Source: an uncultured Bacteroidales bacterium
GTDB lineage: Bacteria > Bacteroidota > Bacteroidia > Bacteroidales > F082
Length of the DNA stretch: 64,000 nt
NCBI GenBank assembly: GCA_937896895.1
Contig: CALBNV010000048.1
Location: forward strand, 1-64,000
Reading direction: 5' to 3'
The notes below the pieces were generated by a model, which was given only the letters and a program-made list of their open reading frames with translations, was not told the origin of the DNA and searched no databases. The stretch's first letter is position 1. The number at the start of each line of letters is the position of its first letter. Of this stretch, positions 9,434 to 18,275 are shown piece by piece. Position numbers and translations under genes: made by a program.

Positions 9434-11347
9434 ATGATTTCAATACAGAATCTTTCGATACATTTCACCGGACGGGACCTTTTCTCCGACATTAACTTCA
9501 TGATTCGTGAGAAAGACCGCATCGGCCTCGTCGGGAAAAACGGAGCGGGGAAGACCACGCTAATAAAAATCATCGCCGGCCTCGAACAGCCGTCGCACGG
9601 CAACGTCGTCATGTCGGATGACGTCACTGTCGGCTACCTCCCGCAGGAGAAAAACATCCATTCCACAAAGACCGTCCTCGATGAGACGATGACCGCTTTC
9701 GACGAATATCATCAGATTGAGAAGCGGCTTGCGCAGCTTCAGGAAGAACTGTCGGAACGCACTGATTACGAAAGTGCCGGTTACCAGAGACTTTGCGAGA
9801 AGATGAGCGCGTTGAACGAGCGTCTCACTCTCATCGGCGGGCATTCGATAGAAGGCGAGGCGGAGCGTATCCTCGTCGGCCTCGGCTTTGACCACGACGA
9901 CATGTGCCGCGCCATGAACGAGTTCAGCAACGGCTGGCAGATGCGTGTGGAACTCGCGAAGATTCTTCTGCGTAAACCGAACCTGCTTCTCCTCGACGAG
10001 CCGACCAACCACCTTGATATTGAGTCAATTCAGTGGCTTGAGGGTTATCTGAAGAGTTATTACGGCTCGATTTTCATGGTGTCGCACGACCGCGCCTTCC
10101 TCGACCATATCACGATAAGGACGATAGAGATTTCCGGCGGGAAGATCTACGATTACAAATGCGCTTACACAGAGTTTGTGGAGCGTCGCGAGGAACGCAT
10201 CGACTTGCAGAAGGCTGCGTATGACAACCAGCAGCGTGAGATAAAAGACATCGAGGCGTTCATCGAGCGTTTCCGTTACAAGGCGACGAAGGCAAAGCAG
10301 GTGCAGTCGCGCGTGAAACAGCTTGAGAGGATGGACATCGTTGAGATCGACGACCGCGACAAGTCGGTGATGCACTTCAAGTTCCCGCCCGCGCCGCATT
10401 CCGGCAAGGTGACACTCGAACTGAATCATGTTGGGAAATGTTATGATGAGAAATGTATCCTCAACGATATCAATCTGTTGATTCCCCGTGGCGAGAAAAT
10501 AGCCTTCGTCGGACGTAACGGCGAAGGGAAATCAACGCTGTCGAAAATCATCGCCGGTGTGCTCGATTATACTGGCGAGGTGAAGCTCGGACATGAAGTG
10601 AAAATCGGATATTACGCTCAGAATCAGCAAGATATGCTCGATCCGGAGAAGACGGTCTTTGAGACGCTCGACGACGTGGCGACCGGCGACATGCGCGTGA
10701 AGGTGAAGTCGCTGCTCGGCGCGTTCCTTTTCAGCGGCGAGACGATCGACAAGAAAGTGAAGGTGCTTTCGGGCGGCGAGAAGGCGAGGCTCTCTCTCGC
10801 CAAGATGCTTCTCTTCCCGACGAACCTGCTGATTCTCGACGAACCGACTAACCACCTCGACATGCTCTCAAAGGACATTTTGAAATCGGCTTTGATACAA
10901 TTCGATGGTACTCTGATAGTTGTGTCGCACGACCGCGACTTCCTGCAAGGCCTGACGAACAAGGTTTATGAATTTAAAAAGCCTCATATCAAGGAATATA
11001 TCGGCGATATTTATGATTTCCTCGAAGAGAAACGCATCAAGGAACTCGATGATTTGAACCGCAGACAGAAGTCGCAGCAACAGGAGGTGCAGGTTTCTCA
11101 AAGCAAGGTCGATTATGAAGCCAAGAAGAAAGACGACCGCGAGAAGAAACGTATCGAAAAGGAAATCAAGAGGTTGGAGGAGGAGATAGAGAAACGTGAG
11201 CAGGAACTCGCCACGCTTGACGAGATTATGGCCGACCCGACTTCGCATCCCGAAGTGAAAATCGACGATGATTTCTATTGGTCATACGGCAAGAAAAAAG
11301 AGGAACTCCAGAACCTGATGGACAAATGGGGAGAGTTAGCGATGTGA
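9434..11347 (+). CDS. ABC-F family ATP-binding protein (ribosome-associated type)
   Basis: 637-residue soluble protein with two ABC ATPase domains and no membrane segments, the ABC-F layout (EttA/Uup/YdiF-like). Walker A motifs are GKNGAGKTT near residue 36 and GRNGEGKST near 360; Walker B regions read LLLLDEPTNHLD and LLILDEPTNHLD. The second signature is LSGGEKARLSLAK; the first reads FSNGWQMRVELAK, with Asn replacing the first glycine of the usual SGGW. A charged linker lies between the domains and a Lys/Glu-rich coiled coil occupies about 540-637. ABC-F proteins act on the ribosomal E site in translation control or antibiotic protection; which of these applies here cannot be told. It is flanked by AT-rich DNA. 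Confidence 0.92.
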   Translation: MISIQNLSIHFTGRDLFSDINFMIREKDRIGLVGKNGAGKTTLIKIIAGLEQPSHGNVVMSDDVTVGYLPQEKNIHSTKTVLDETMTAFDEYHQIEKRLAQLQEELSERTDYESAGYQRLCEKMSALNERLTLIGGHSIEGEAERILVGLGFDHDDMCRAMNEFSNGWQMRVELAKILLRKPNLLLLDEPTNHLDIESIQWLEGYLKSYYGSIFMVSHDRAFLDHITIRTIEISGGKIYDYKCAYTEFVERREERIDLQKAAYDNQQREIKDIEAFIERFRYKATKAKQVQSRVKQLERMDIVEIDDRDKSVMHFKFPPAPHSGKVTLELNHVGKCYDEKCILNDINLLIPRGEKIAFVGRNGEGKSTLSKIIAGVLDYTGEVKLGHEVKIGYYAQNQQDMLDPEKTVFETLDDVATGDMRVKVKSLLGAFLFSGETIDKKVKVLSGGEKARLSLAKMLLFPTNLLILDEPTNHLDMLSKDILKSALIQFDGTLIVVSHDRDFLQGLTNKVYEFKKPHIKEYIGDIYDFLEEKRIKELDDLNRRQKSQQQEVQVSQSKVDYEAKKKDDREKKRIEKEIKRLEEEIEKREQELATLDEIMADPTSHPEVKIDDDFYWSYGKKKEELQNLMDKWGELAM

Positions 11348-11387
11348 AAATTTTGATGAAAACAATTATTTTTTTTTGAAAAAATAT

Positions 11388-11395
11388 TACTTTTG
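11388..11395 (+). promoter_or_regulatory. -7 box TACTTTTG for the VapD module
   Basis: TACTTTTG lies 14 bases before the ATG of the small partner gene at 11410, giving a very short leader. No correctly spaced -33 element is obvious. Confidence 0.4.
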
Positions 11396-11409
11396 CAAAA
11401 AAATAAAAT

Positions 11410-11586
11410 ATGAAAGTTGGAGATAGCGTTTTGGTTTCACCTGACCTTACAAATGAAGTCAATTGGATTGTAGGTCAAGTAATTGAAGTTGAAAATAATT
11501 CATTTATCGGTATTGTGATTTCTGTAAAGACCGATGCTGGTGATATTTTTTTCGGACCACAAGAACTTTTTAAATTTGTTGCATAA
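11410..11586 (+). CDS. Small SH3-like partner of VapD (putative antitoxin)
   Basis: 58-residue protein starting MKVGDSVLVSPDL and ending FGPQELFKFVA. Alternating hydrophobic and charged residues with VGDSVLV and WIVGQVIEV suggest a small KOW/SH3-like beta barrel. The stop codon overlaps the start of the VapD gene (TAATG, two bases shared), implying translational coupling. Bacteroidetes vapD-like genes commonly have a small gene of this type just upstream, so an antitoxin role is likely by context but not shown. Confidence 0.7.
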   Translation: MKVGDSVLVSPDLTNEVNWIVGQVIEVENNSFIGIVISVKTDAGDIFFGPQELFKFVA

Positions 11587-11867
11587 TGTATGCTTTAAGT
11601 TTTGATATGTATGTTTCTAATCTGAAAGTGTATTATGGTATGCATTACCACAATGCATATTATGAGATTAAGAAACTTCTTCTGAAAGATGGTTTCGAGT
11701 GGATTCAGGGGAGTACATATATGACGAGAAGCGACAGTTTGGTGAATCTGACAAAAGCCATTATGGATTTGTCGAAGGTTGACTGGTTTAAAAAGTCAGT
11801 GCGCGATATCAGAGGGTATCGTGTTGAGGATTGGTCGAATTTCACCGAAATAATCAGGAATTCTTAA
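11586..11867 (+). CDS. vapD: VapD-family endoribonuclease toxin
   Basis: 93 residues. It begins MYALSFDMYVSNLKVYYG and contains DGFEWIQGSTYMT and VRDIRGYRVEDWSNF, the pattern of virulence-associated protein D. VapD has a Cas2-like ferredoxin fold and cleaves mRNA as a dimer; the Asp near residue 7 (SFDM) corresponds to the conserved acidic residue of the family. It is coupled to the 58-residue gene upstream. The 3' end overlaps by 14 bases the end of the convergent acyltransferase gene, so both stop codons lie inside the other gene. Confidence 0.8.
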   Translation: MYALSFDMYVSNLKVYYGMHYHNAYYEIKKLLLKDGFEWIQGSTYMTRSDSLVNLTKAIMDLSKVDWFKKSVRDIRGYRVEDWSNFTEIIRNS

Positions 11868-13005
11868 TTTTATTTTCCAATGGGTTCGCGTAAATCCCGA
11901 GCAGAATCTCTGTGAAGCGCGGTTCCGCTTCGCTGCCGAGTTCTTCGTGGAGCTTCGAGAAAATTTTGTCGCAATACGCTTTGAAAATGTTTTTATCCTC
12001 TTCGGTATAATGACTTCTAAATGTAGAAGTGCCTGACAACCAGTCGTATGCAATGAAATTATTAGGATAAAGCCTGTAGTTTTCGTATATTCTTTTGTCA
12101 ATCAAATCGGCAACCGCTTGAATTATTTCACGTTTGTCAGCACCTTCGTATTCGTTCAGGTCTTTTCTCGTGATGCTTCGGCAGATCGCGATGTTCATGA
12201 CGCCTTTCTTCTTCCAGATGCCGGAAATCATGCTGTCCATGTCTTCCATCGGCTGTTTCTCGTATTTGCCGTCGCGTTCGGTGAAGTAACGCTCGCGTGC
12301 CTTCATCATGGCGCAAGGCTCGAATTCGTATGACGTGGCAACCGGCGTGATGTTGAGTTCCGAAAGGTTGGTAATCAAGTCGTTACGGTCGCCTGACATA
12401 GAAAACATCGTGATGATGCCGTGGTCGGTCTTGTCGTTGCCGTCTTTTGTCCGGCCGTTGCGCTGCGCGATCCACACCGATTGATTATCTTTAATAAGGT
12501 ATCTTATATAGTCGGAGAGATGTTGCGAATTCTTGGCTAACTCTCTGATATTCTGTGACCTTTCGACTTTGAACATCTTGTTTGCCTTGCTGAAAATCTC
12601 AATGGTCTTGTTTAGAATCAGGTTGCTGCCAAAGGCGATGTTGCATGAGTTGAGTCCGTTTTCAATCATGCTGATCTGAAGCATGAAGGCATCAAGGGTG
12701 ATGTCGCGGTGATTGCCTGTGAAAAGATAAGGCTTTCCATTTTTAATTGTCTCAAATCCTTGTGTTTCAATGGCTTTCATGGAATTTGACACAATCCATC
12801 TTTTGCATTGAGACATTATTTTCTGCTGCAGCTCGTCAGATGTTTTTATGGTGAGAAGCATTTCTCTCGCTTCATCGAAGTTTTCTTCACCGAAGACAAG
12901 TTTGACAATCTTTGCGGCGGTTTCGTCTTCGTAAAGGAGCCGCATCGCTGCCGGGATTTCTTCTGTCGTGAATGACCTTATATCTTCAAATTGCTCTGGT
13001 ATCAT
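11854..13005 (-). CDS. PlsC-like acyltransferase, last gene of lipid cluster
   Basis: 383 residues from ATG 13005; an in-frame TTG at 13035 overlaps the preceding gene and is less likely. The acyltransferase block I reads GNHRDITLD, where the acidic residue sits six positions after the His rather than five. This variant is usual in this Bacteroidetes subgroup but departs from the HX4D rule. Later blocks include WIAQRNGRTKDGNDKTDHG and ITPVATSYEFEPC. Such enzymes transfer acyl chains from ACP or CoA to a glycerol-phosphate or similar acceptor at the membrane. It is the terminal gene of a minus-strand run of nine biosynthetic genes. Confidence 0.8.
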   Translation of the reverse strand: MIPEQFEDIRSFTTEEIPAAMRLLYEDETAAKIVKLVFGEENFDEAREMLLTIKTSDELQQKIMSQCKRWIVSNSMKAIETQGFETIKNGKPYLFTGNHRDITLDAFMLQISMIENGLNSCNIAFGSNLILNKTIEIFSKANKMFKVERSQNIRELAKNSQHLSDYIRYLIKDNQSVWIAQRNGRTKDGNDKTDHGIITMFSMSGDRNDLITNLSELNITPVATSYEFEPCAMMKARERYFTERDGKYEKQPMEDMDSMISGIWKKKGVMNIAICRSITRKDLNEYEGADKREIIQAVADLIDKRIYENYRLYPNNFIAYDWLSGTSTFRSHYTEEDKNIFKAYCDKIFSKLHEELGSEAEPRFTEILLGIYANPLENKIKNS

Positions 13006-13021
13006 GATTGTCGTTTTTATA

Positions 13022-13381
13022 TTAATCTTTCCCAACTGTCAGTGTGAATTTGGCGAAAGTCTTTTCCGTACTTGTGTCTGAAATGATGAATTTTGCTTCA
13101 AACATTTCATTTTCAGTGACTTTTGTGTCGAATGAAAATAAAATTTCATTGTTGCTCGTTGGTTTCACCATATCGAAAAACCTGAGGTTTCTGATGTTTG
13201 TAATTTTTACTTTTTCATTGATTTTCAATTCAATAAGTTCTCTTGCCATCTCAATCATGCACGCGCCGGGAAGCACGGGGTTGCCTTCAAAATGAACCTT
13301 GAAAATCATATTTTCCTTGTCCAATCCTACAAGATATCCGTTCCCTGTGGCTCCATTTATTTTATATAATCCGTCGAACAT
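13022..13381 (-). CDS. Hotdog-fold 3-hydroxyacyl-ACP dehydratase-like protein (FabZ/FabA type)
   Basis: 119 residues from ATG 13381. The signature HFEGNPVLPGACMIEMARE matches the active-site loop and helix of FabZ/FabA-type dehydratases, with the His at the catalytic position. It is short, a single hotdog, and would work as a dimer. It is one of two hotdog genes in the cluster (the other at 13823-14290), so the two may act as dehydratase partners or one may have a thioesterase or structural role. A TTG at 13393 is an alternative start. Confidence 0.8.
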   Translation of the reverse strand: MFDGLYKINGATGNGYLVGLDKENMIFKVHFEGNPVLPGACMIEMARELIELKINEKVKITNIRNLRFFDMVKPTSNNEILFSFDTKVTENEMFEAKFIISDTSTEKTFAKFTLTVGKD

Positions 13382-13412
13382 ATTGATTGTCAATTAAATA
13401 ATTTATTTGCAC

Positions 13413-13766
13413 TCATTTAACTAAAAATACGACACCGATAACTATCAAAATCACGCCGATCCATCTTGTCAGCGGAATGGTTTCGTGGAAAACAAACAAA
13501 GCGGCGGCCATCCCGAAGATGTAGCTGATGCTTGTGATAGGGTATGCAACCGAGAAATCGTAGTTTTTCAGCATGTTGAAATAAAGAAGAACCGCGAAAA
13601 CGAAACTGCCCCCGCAGCAATATAACGGCCAGTTAATCAATGCTTTCTTGAACCATTCCCAAGTCCATGAGAATACTCCGAGACTTTCCATGGAAAGTTT
13701 CAGGAAAACTTGTCCGCCTGCCAAAAAAACGCTCTGTAAAACCGCTATTGTAATCAATCTTAGCAT
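13413..13766 (-). CDS. Small DMT-superfamily (EamA/SMR-like) membrane protein
   Basis: 117 residues with four predicted transmembrane helices: LITIAVLQSVFLAGGQVFLKL, then WPLYCCGGSFVFAVLLYF, then VAYPITSISYIFGMAAALFVF, then WIGVILIVIGVVFLV. The P-I-T-S pattern in helix 3 is typical of small drug/metabolite transporters such as EmrE and the ArnE/ArnF undecaprenyl-phosphate-aminoarabinose flippases. Its place between two hotdog genes suggests it moves a lipid intermediate or product across the inner membrane; that is inferred from context. Confidence 0.8.
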   Translation of the reverse strand: MLRLITIAVLQSVFLAGGQVFLKLSMESLGVFSWTWEWFKKALINWPLYCCGGSFVFAVLLYFNMLKNYDFSVAYPITSISYIFGMAAALFVFHETIPLTRWIGVILIVIGVVFLVK

Positions 13767-13822
13767 TTTGTATATTTTTAGTCTTATTTAAACGCTTGTA
13801 AATCAATGTAATGTTTGTCTTG

Positions 13823-14290
13823 TCATGTCAGTGCGATCTTCATGTCACCTTCTGCCATTAGTTTCCCGTTGCAGAAAACCTTCGCGTTGACAAGTGTCAC
13901 GTTGAAAACCACGCTCACGATGCTGACCTTTGTGACTAAAGTGTCGCCAACTCTTGGTGAATCAAAGAATTGCATGTTTTTTATGCCGCCGATGACACCG
14001 ATTTTGACCGGCTCGTTGTTGAGCAGTCCGAGATAGCCGATTCTCGCGGCGCATGTCTGCGCGATGTTTTCCATCATCCCGCTTTCTGTCATCACATCGC
14101 CGGAACGGAAGATGTTGTCTTCCTTGAAGGTCAGTTCTGATGTCGCGCCGTCGTCGTCACACTCCGTCAGTCGGTCAACCATCACGAAAGGTCTTCTTTG
14201 CGGAATCAGGTCTGATATGTCAAAATCGTTGATGTTCATTATGTTGGAATCAAAAAACTCATTAAATGAAAATTTTTTTGGTGTTTTCAT
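13823..14290 (-). CDS. Hotdog-fold beta-hydroxyacyl-ACP dehydratase-like protein (ApeP/ApeI-like)
   Basis: 155 residues. The motif DLIPQRRPFVMVDRL is typical of ApeP/FabZ-like hotdog dehydratases that act in aryl-polyene and FAS-II pathways. Further conserved features are the SGMMENIAQTCAARIGY helix and GVIGGIKNMQFFDSPRVGD. ATG 14290 overlaps the fabG stop by one base (TGATG), so translation of the two is coupled. Together with the neighbouring ketoreductase and ketosynthase it would complete an elongation cycle. Confidence 0.8.
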   Translation of the reverse strand: MKTPKKFSFNEFFDSNIMNINDFDISDLIPQRRPFVMVDRLTECDDDGATSELTFKEDNIFRSGDVMTESGMMENIAQTCAARIGYLGLLNNEPVKIGVIGGIKNMQFFDSPRVGDTLVTKVSIVSVVFNVTLVNAKVFCNGKLMAEGDMKIALT

Positions 14291-15018
14291 CAAGTATATA
14301 AGCCTCCGTTGACGGAAATCACGTTGCCTGTCACGTATGACGCACCTTCAGATGCGAGGAATGACGCGACAGCTGCGACTTCCTCCGGCTGACCGAAACG
14401 TCCCGCCGGGATGTTGGCTTTCAGCGATTTCTCATCGAGGTCTTTTGTCATGTCTGTCGCGATGAAACCTGGTGCGATGGCGTTGACGGTGATTTTCCTT
14501 GAGGCGACTTCTTGCGCCAAGGCCTTTGTCGCGCCTATGACCGCCGCTTTCGCTGAAGAATAGTTCGTCTGTCCCGGAAGACCTTTCAATCCCGACAACG
14601 ATGCCATGTTGATGATCCTGCCCCAACGTTTTGTCATCATGGTCTTGACGAGACGTCGCGTGACATTGAAAAATCCACCTAAAGTGGTGTCAATCACGCT
14701 GTTCCATTGCTCGTCTTCCATGAAAACGAACACGTTGTCCATCCTGATTCCGGCGTTGTTCACCAAAACCGCGATGTAATCTTCCGGATGTGACTCGCTC
14801 CATGCGTCCAACGAGGCCTCGATTGCCGCTGCATCGGTCACATTGAATTTTATCAATTCCGCCTTGCCGCCATGTGTTTCAATGGTGGCCTTGACTTCCA
14901 AAGCAGCTTCGTCGTTTGAATTGTAATTTATTATCACAGGAAATCCGTCTTTCGCCAAAGCTATGCAGATGGCCTTGCCAATGCCTCTCGAACCTCCCGT
15001 TACTAATGCGTATCTCAT
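14290..15018 (-). CDS. fabG: 3-oxoacyl-ACP reductase (SDR family)
   Basis: 242-residue short-chain dehydrogenase/reductase. It has the NAD(P)-binding TGGSRGIGKA at the N-terminus, NNAG (LVNNAGIRMD), the catalytic Ser in INMASLSGLKG and the YxxxK pair in YSSAKAAV. It ends VTGNVISVNGGLYT as FabG proteins do. It reduces beta-ketoacyl-ACP with NADPH. This copy is probably dedicated to the surrounding cluster rather than general fatty-acid synthesis, because it is translationally coupled to a hotdog gene. A weak promoter lies upstream at 15181. Confidence 0.9.
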   Translation of the reverse strand: MRYALVTGGSRGIGKAICIALAKDGFPVIINYNSNDEAALEVKATIETHGGKAELIKFNVTDAAAIEASLDAWSESHPEDYIAVLVNNAGIRMDNVFVFMEDEQWNSVIDTTLGGFFNVTRRLVKTMMTKRWGRIINMASLSGLKGLPGQTNYSSAKAAVIGATKALAQEVASRKITVNAIAPGFIATDMTKDLDEKSLKANIPAGRFGQPEEVAAVASFLASEGASYVTGNVISVNGGLYT

Positions 15019-15180
15019 TGATTATATTAGTTTTAACAATAAATCATTTCTGTTTTTTAAATGTCTTCAATATGTGAAGGCACTGATTTTACATAAATTT
15101 TATGGTCAGTATCGACAATTTTTCTTGCACAAAAAGCAAACAATGGCTTCTTTAAAATCGTACTGACTTTTTTAATCTGG

Positions 15181-15188
15181 CAAAGATA
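15181..15188 (-). promoter_or_regulatory. -7 box TATCTTTG upstream of fabG
   Basis: CAAAGATA on the plus strand reads TATCTTTG on the minus strand, about 160 bases before the fabG start in the 192-base gap that splits the cluster in two. No clear -33 element is visible, so an internal promoter is plausible but unproven. Confidence 0.4.
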
Positions 15189-15210
15189 GGGAAAAAATGA
15201 ATTGGGACGA

Positions 15211-16698
15211 CTAAATGTCCTTAAATTTTCCGTGCCTGTAAAGCATGAAGGCCGTCATCGTGACTCCGAGGACTCCGTGGAGATTTAAATTCTGTCCCGT
15301 CATGTAAAGATTCGGGATGGACGTGTTCGGGGCAAGCACCGTCATCAGTGGGTTGTTGCAGTCTTTCCTGATCCCGTAGGCCGAGCCTTCGACGGCGCCG
15401 GTGTAGTCGCGGTAGGTGAGTGGGGTGGAGGTGTGAAACTCCTCGATGTTCCCTTTGAGTTCGGGGAGGTGCCCCGTCGCTTTCTCGATGCATCTCTCCG
15501 CAAACTCGCGTTTCATCTCCTCGTATTCCCCGCCTCTGCGCCCGACTTTCGTGCCTTCCCATCTCGTCATTTCGTCCCAGTACATCGGCATCAAAATGTC
15601 AATGTTTCTTGTAAACATGCTTCCGTCTGCCGGCACCTGATAACTTATCATCAGACTTCTGCTGCTTATATCAGGTTGATATTCAGACTGTTGCCAGATG
15701 CTGTCGAAGCTGTTGTGTATGTAGATGTTACGATTTTTGTAAGGTACAACGCCGTCTCTTAGTTTCATGTTCACGGTGAACATCCCGTATGTGTTGCCGA
15801 GGTTCGCGATGCGTTTTCTGAAGATGTTTCTTATCAGGCTGCCTTCTTTTGGAACCAGGTCTAACGTCAGTTTCGGATGAATGCTTGAGATGAAGATTTT
15901 TCCTTCGATTGCCTCATCTCCGTCATTTATCTCAATGGCTTTTATAACACCTTCATTTTCAATGAATTTGGTGACTTCGGCGTTGGTGATGACATCTCCG
16001 CCGAAACTTCTGATTCCTTCAGCGAGTCGGTCTGCGATCTGCATTCCGCCTCCTTCGAGCCGCCATGCGCTGCGGATAAACGAGCTGTTGATCTGTGCGA
16101 AAGTGTAAAGCGGAAGCGTCTCAGGACGCAGCTCCAATTTCATCGAAGTGCCGGAAACAACGCCGATGAGTCTGTCATCTTTTATCGTTTCTTTCAGGAA
16201 CTGATATGCTGAACGCGCAAACAAATCCATCGTGTTTGAATGTGCTGCGTCGTTCAAGACATTGAAGATGTTGTCGCCGACAGCCTCAAGGAATCTTGCA
16301 TATTTGAAAACGCCTTCAGCACTTTCTTTGCTTATCTCGTGACCGTTTGATTTGTAATCAGTTATGATCCTTTCGGCGAAATTGTCAAAGCCGTTGGCAA
16401 AGAAATAATGCTCATCACCGACGATGACTTCATCGAAAGCGTCATTGTCGAGACGTTTCCATGGCAAATCCAAAAGGTCGAGTTCCTTGAAGAGCGTGTT
16501 CAGCGGCTGACCTTCATCAAGACCGCCAACGTAATGAAAACCAGTGTCATACAATATGCCGTTTCTTCTGAAGGTCTGAAGGCATCCTCCGATGCGGCTG
16601 TCTTTCTCAAGCACGCAGACTCTGTTGCCTTTCTTGGCCATTAGATAACCAAATTCCAGACCCGCCAAACCGGCACCTATTATGACAAAATCATACAT
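15211..16698 (-). CDS. CrtI/phytoene-desaturase-like FAD oxidoreductase
   Basis: 495 residues from ATG 16698, directly giving the dinucleotide-binding start MYDFVIIGAGLAGLEFGYL; longer upstream frames add residues that do not fit the family. LEKDSRIGGCLQTFRRNG completes the FAD-binding region and the C-terminal NLYMTGQNLNLHGVLGVT is the usual FAD-contacting end. The family includes phytoene desaturases and retinol saturases that add or remove double bonds in polyene chains. Beside an ACP and a ketosynthase, a role in setting the saturation of a polyene or lipid chain is likely; the true substrate is unknown. Confidence 0.85.
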   Translation of the reverse strand: MYDFVIIGAGLAGLEFGYLMAKKGNRVCVLEKDSRIGGCLQTFRRNGILYDTGFHYVGGLDEGQPLNTLFKELDLLDLPWKRLDNDAFDEVIVGDEHYFFANGFDNFAERIITDYKSNGHEISKESAEGVFKYARFLEAVGDNIFNVLNDAAHSNTMDLFARSAYQFLKETIKDDRLIGVVSGTSMKLELRPETLPLYTFAQINSSFIRSAWRLEGGGMQIADRLAEGIRSFGGDVITNAEVTKFIENEGVIKAIEINDGDEAIEGKIFISSIHPKLTLDLVPKEGSLIRNIFRKRIANLGNTYGMFTVNMKLRDGVVPYKNRNIYIHNSFDSIWQQSEYQPDISSRSLMISYQVPADGSMFTRNIDILMPMYWDEMTRWEGTKVGRRGGEYEEMKREFAERCIEKATGHLPELKGNIEEFHTSTPLTYRDYTGAVEGSAYGIRKDCNNPLMTVLAPNTSIPNLYMTGQNLNLHGVLGVTMTAFMLYRHGKFKDI

Positions 16699-16776
16699 TG
16701 CAATCAAATCTTCATATAAAAAGACTTGTATCAATCTCATTTTCAGAGATTTAATACAAGTCTGTATCAAGTTGTC

Positions 16777-17022
16777 TTATGCGTTGACTTTTTCGAAAAT
16801 GAAGTCGTACAGTGCGTCGAAGGTCTTGATTTTTGACACTTCTGTGCCAAGGATTTTCACGCCGAATGTCTCTTCGATGAGCGCGACCATGTCAACGAGG
16901 CTGAGGCTGTCAAGTTCGAGCGTCTTCTTGATGTCTCCGTCCGGTTTGATGTCTTCGATTTCAACTTCAAATTCGTCAGCTAAGATTTCATTTGTCTTTG
17001 CGATTAGTTCTTCTTTTGTCAT
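16777..17022 (-). CDS. Acyl carrier protein
   Basis: 81 acidic residues. The phosphopantetheine attachment motif is LELDSLSLVDMVALIEE, with the modified Ser in DSLSL. The hydrophobic pattern of helices II and III (FGVKI, TFDALYDFIFEKV) is typical. It carries the growing chain for the adjacent ketosynthase. It differs from a housekeeping AcpP, which normally reads DSLD and sits next to fabF. Confidence 0.88.
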   Translation of the reverse strand: MTKEELIAKTNEILADEFEVEIEDIKPDGDIKKTLELDSLSLVDMVALIEETFGVKILGTEVSKIKTFDALYDFIFEKVNA

Positions 17023-17045
17023 AGTGAAAAAATTTTAATGGTTAA

Positions 17046-18269
17046 TTATAAATTTCTGATTATCAATGTTGAATTTGTTCCTCCGAAGCCGAATGAGTTC
17101 GACAGGAACGTGTCGAATTTCTTTTCTATTCTCTTGTTCGGGATGTTGAGTTTCGCCGAGTCTTCGTCAGGGTTTTCGAAGTTGATGTTGGCTGCGATGA
17201 ATTCGTTCTTCATCATGAGCATCGAATAGATGACTTCCGATGCGCCCGCCATCCACATCTCGTGTCCTGTCTGTGACTTCGTCGAGGTGACTTCCGGGCA
17301 GTTGTCGCCGAAGACGTTGTAGATTGCCTTGGCTTCGTTTCTGTCGCCTACCGGTGTTGATGTGGCGTGTGCGTTGATGTATCCGATTTCGCGGATGTCG
17401 ATGCCAGACTCTTGGATGCACATCTTGAGCGAGCGGCTCGGTCCGTCAACGTTGGGGACGGAGATGTGGTCGCCGTTCGACGAGAACCCGTAGCCAAGCA
17501 CTTCGCCGAGGATTGGTGCGCCGCGTCTCACCGCCGACTCATAGCTCTCGATGATGACTGTGGCCGCGCCGCCGCTCGGGATCAGTCCGTCACGGTCGCG
17601 GTCGAACGGCCTTGAAGCCTTTGTCGGCTCGCTTTCACGGATCGAGAACGCGCTGATCCCGTCGAAGCTTCCGATGGAAAACGGGTTCACTTCCTGTGCG
17701 CCGCCGCAGATGACACAGTCCTGAAGTCCGTTCCTGATGAGGAGCGCACCCAGCCCGATGGCATGCGAGCCGCTGGCGCAAGCACCTGACACCGTGAGGT
17801 TTATGCCTCTCAGCTTGAAGATGCATGAGAGGTTCATGGTGACAGTCGAGTTCATCGACTGGAAGATGGCGCCGGAGCCGACGAGGGTCGTGTCTTTCTT
17901 CTCACGCATGGTATCGACAGACTTCACCACCGCGTCGGCGGTGCTGTCGTTGCCGTAAAGCAGCCCGACTTCATGTGTGTTCAGGTAATCCTGGTCAAGA
18001 CGTGCGTTTTTCAACGCTTCGGCTGTCGCGACGTAAGCGTATTTGGCCTGCTCCGGCATATAGACGCGCTGGTTTCTGCTCAGCTGTCCCTTCAAATCCG
18101 GCACCTCGATAAATGCTGTCAGTCCCGAACGGAATCCCATCTCTTTTCTGGCAGGGTCGAAGATGATGCCCGACTTGCCGGTATATAACGAATCGCGGAC
18201 CTCATCGAGGTTCTTGCCAAGGCATGAATAAATGCCCATTCCTGTAATTACTACTCTTCTTTTCTCCAT
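17046..18269 (-). CDS. Beta-ketoacyl-ACP synthase (FabF-like condensing enzyme)
   Basis: 407 residues. It begins MEKRRVVITGMGIYSCLGK as FabF-type ketosynthases do. The thiolase-fold active-site Cys is in VSGACASGSHAIGLGA and the two His are in NAHATSTPVGD and KSQTGHEMWMAGASE, so it should be catalytically competent. It is the only ketosynthase in the cluster: no chain-length-factor partner is seen, unlike typical aryl-polyene or type II PKS clusters. The gene lies 23 bases upstream of the ACP gene and 6 bases downstream of an acyltransferase. Confidence 0.9.
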   Translation of the reverse strand: MEKRRVVITGMGIYSCLGKNLDEVRDSLYTGKSGIIFDPARKEMGFRSGLTAFIEVPDLKGQLSRNQRVYMPEQAKYAYVATAEALKNARLDQDYLNTHEVGLLYGNDSTADAVVKSVDTMREKKDTTLVGSGAIFQSMNSTVTMNLSCIFKLRGINLTVSGACASGSHAIGLGALLIRNGLQDCVICGGAQEVNPFSIGSFDGISAFSIRESEPTKASRPFDRDRDGLIPSGGAATVIIESYESAVRRGAPILGEVLGYGFSSNGDHISVPNVDGPSRSLKMCIQESGIDIREIGYINAHATSTPVGDRNEAKAIYNVFGDNCPEVTSTKSQTGHEMWMAGASEVIYSMLMMKNEFIAANINFENPDEDSAKLNIPNKRIEKKFDTFLSNSFGFGGTNSTLIIRNL

Positions 18270-18275
18270 ATATGT

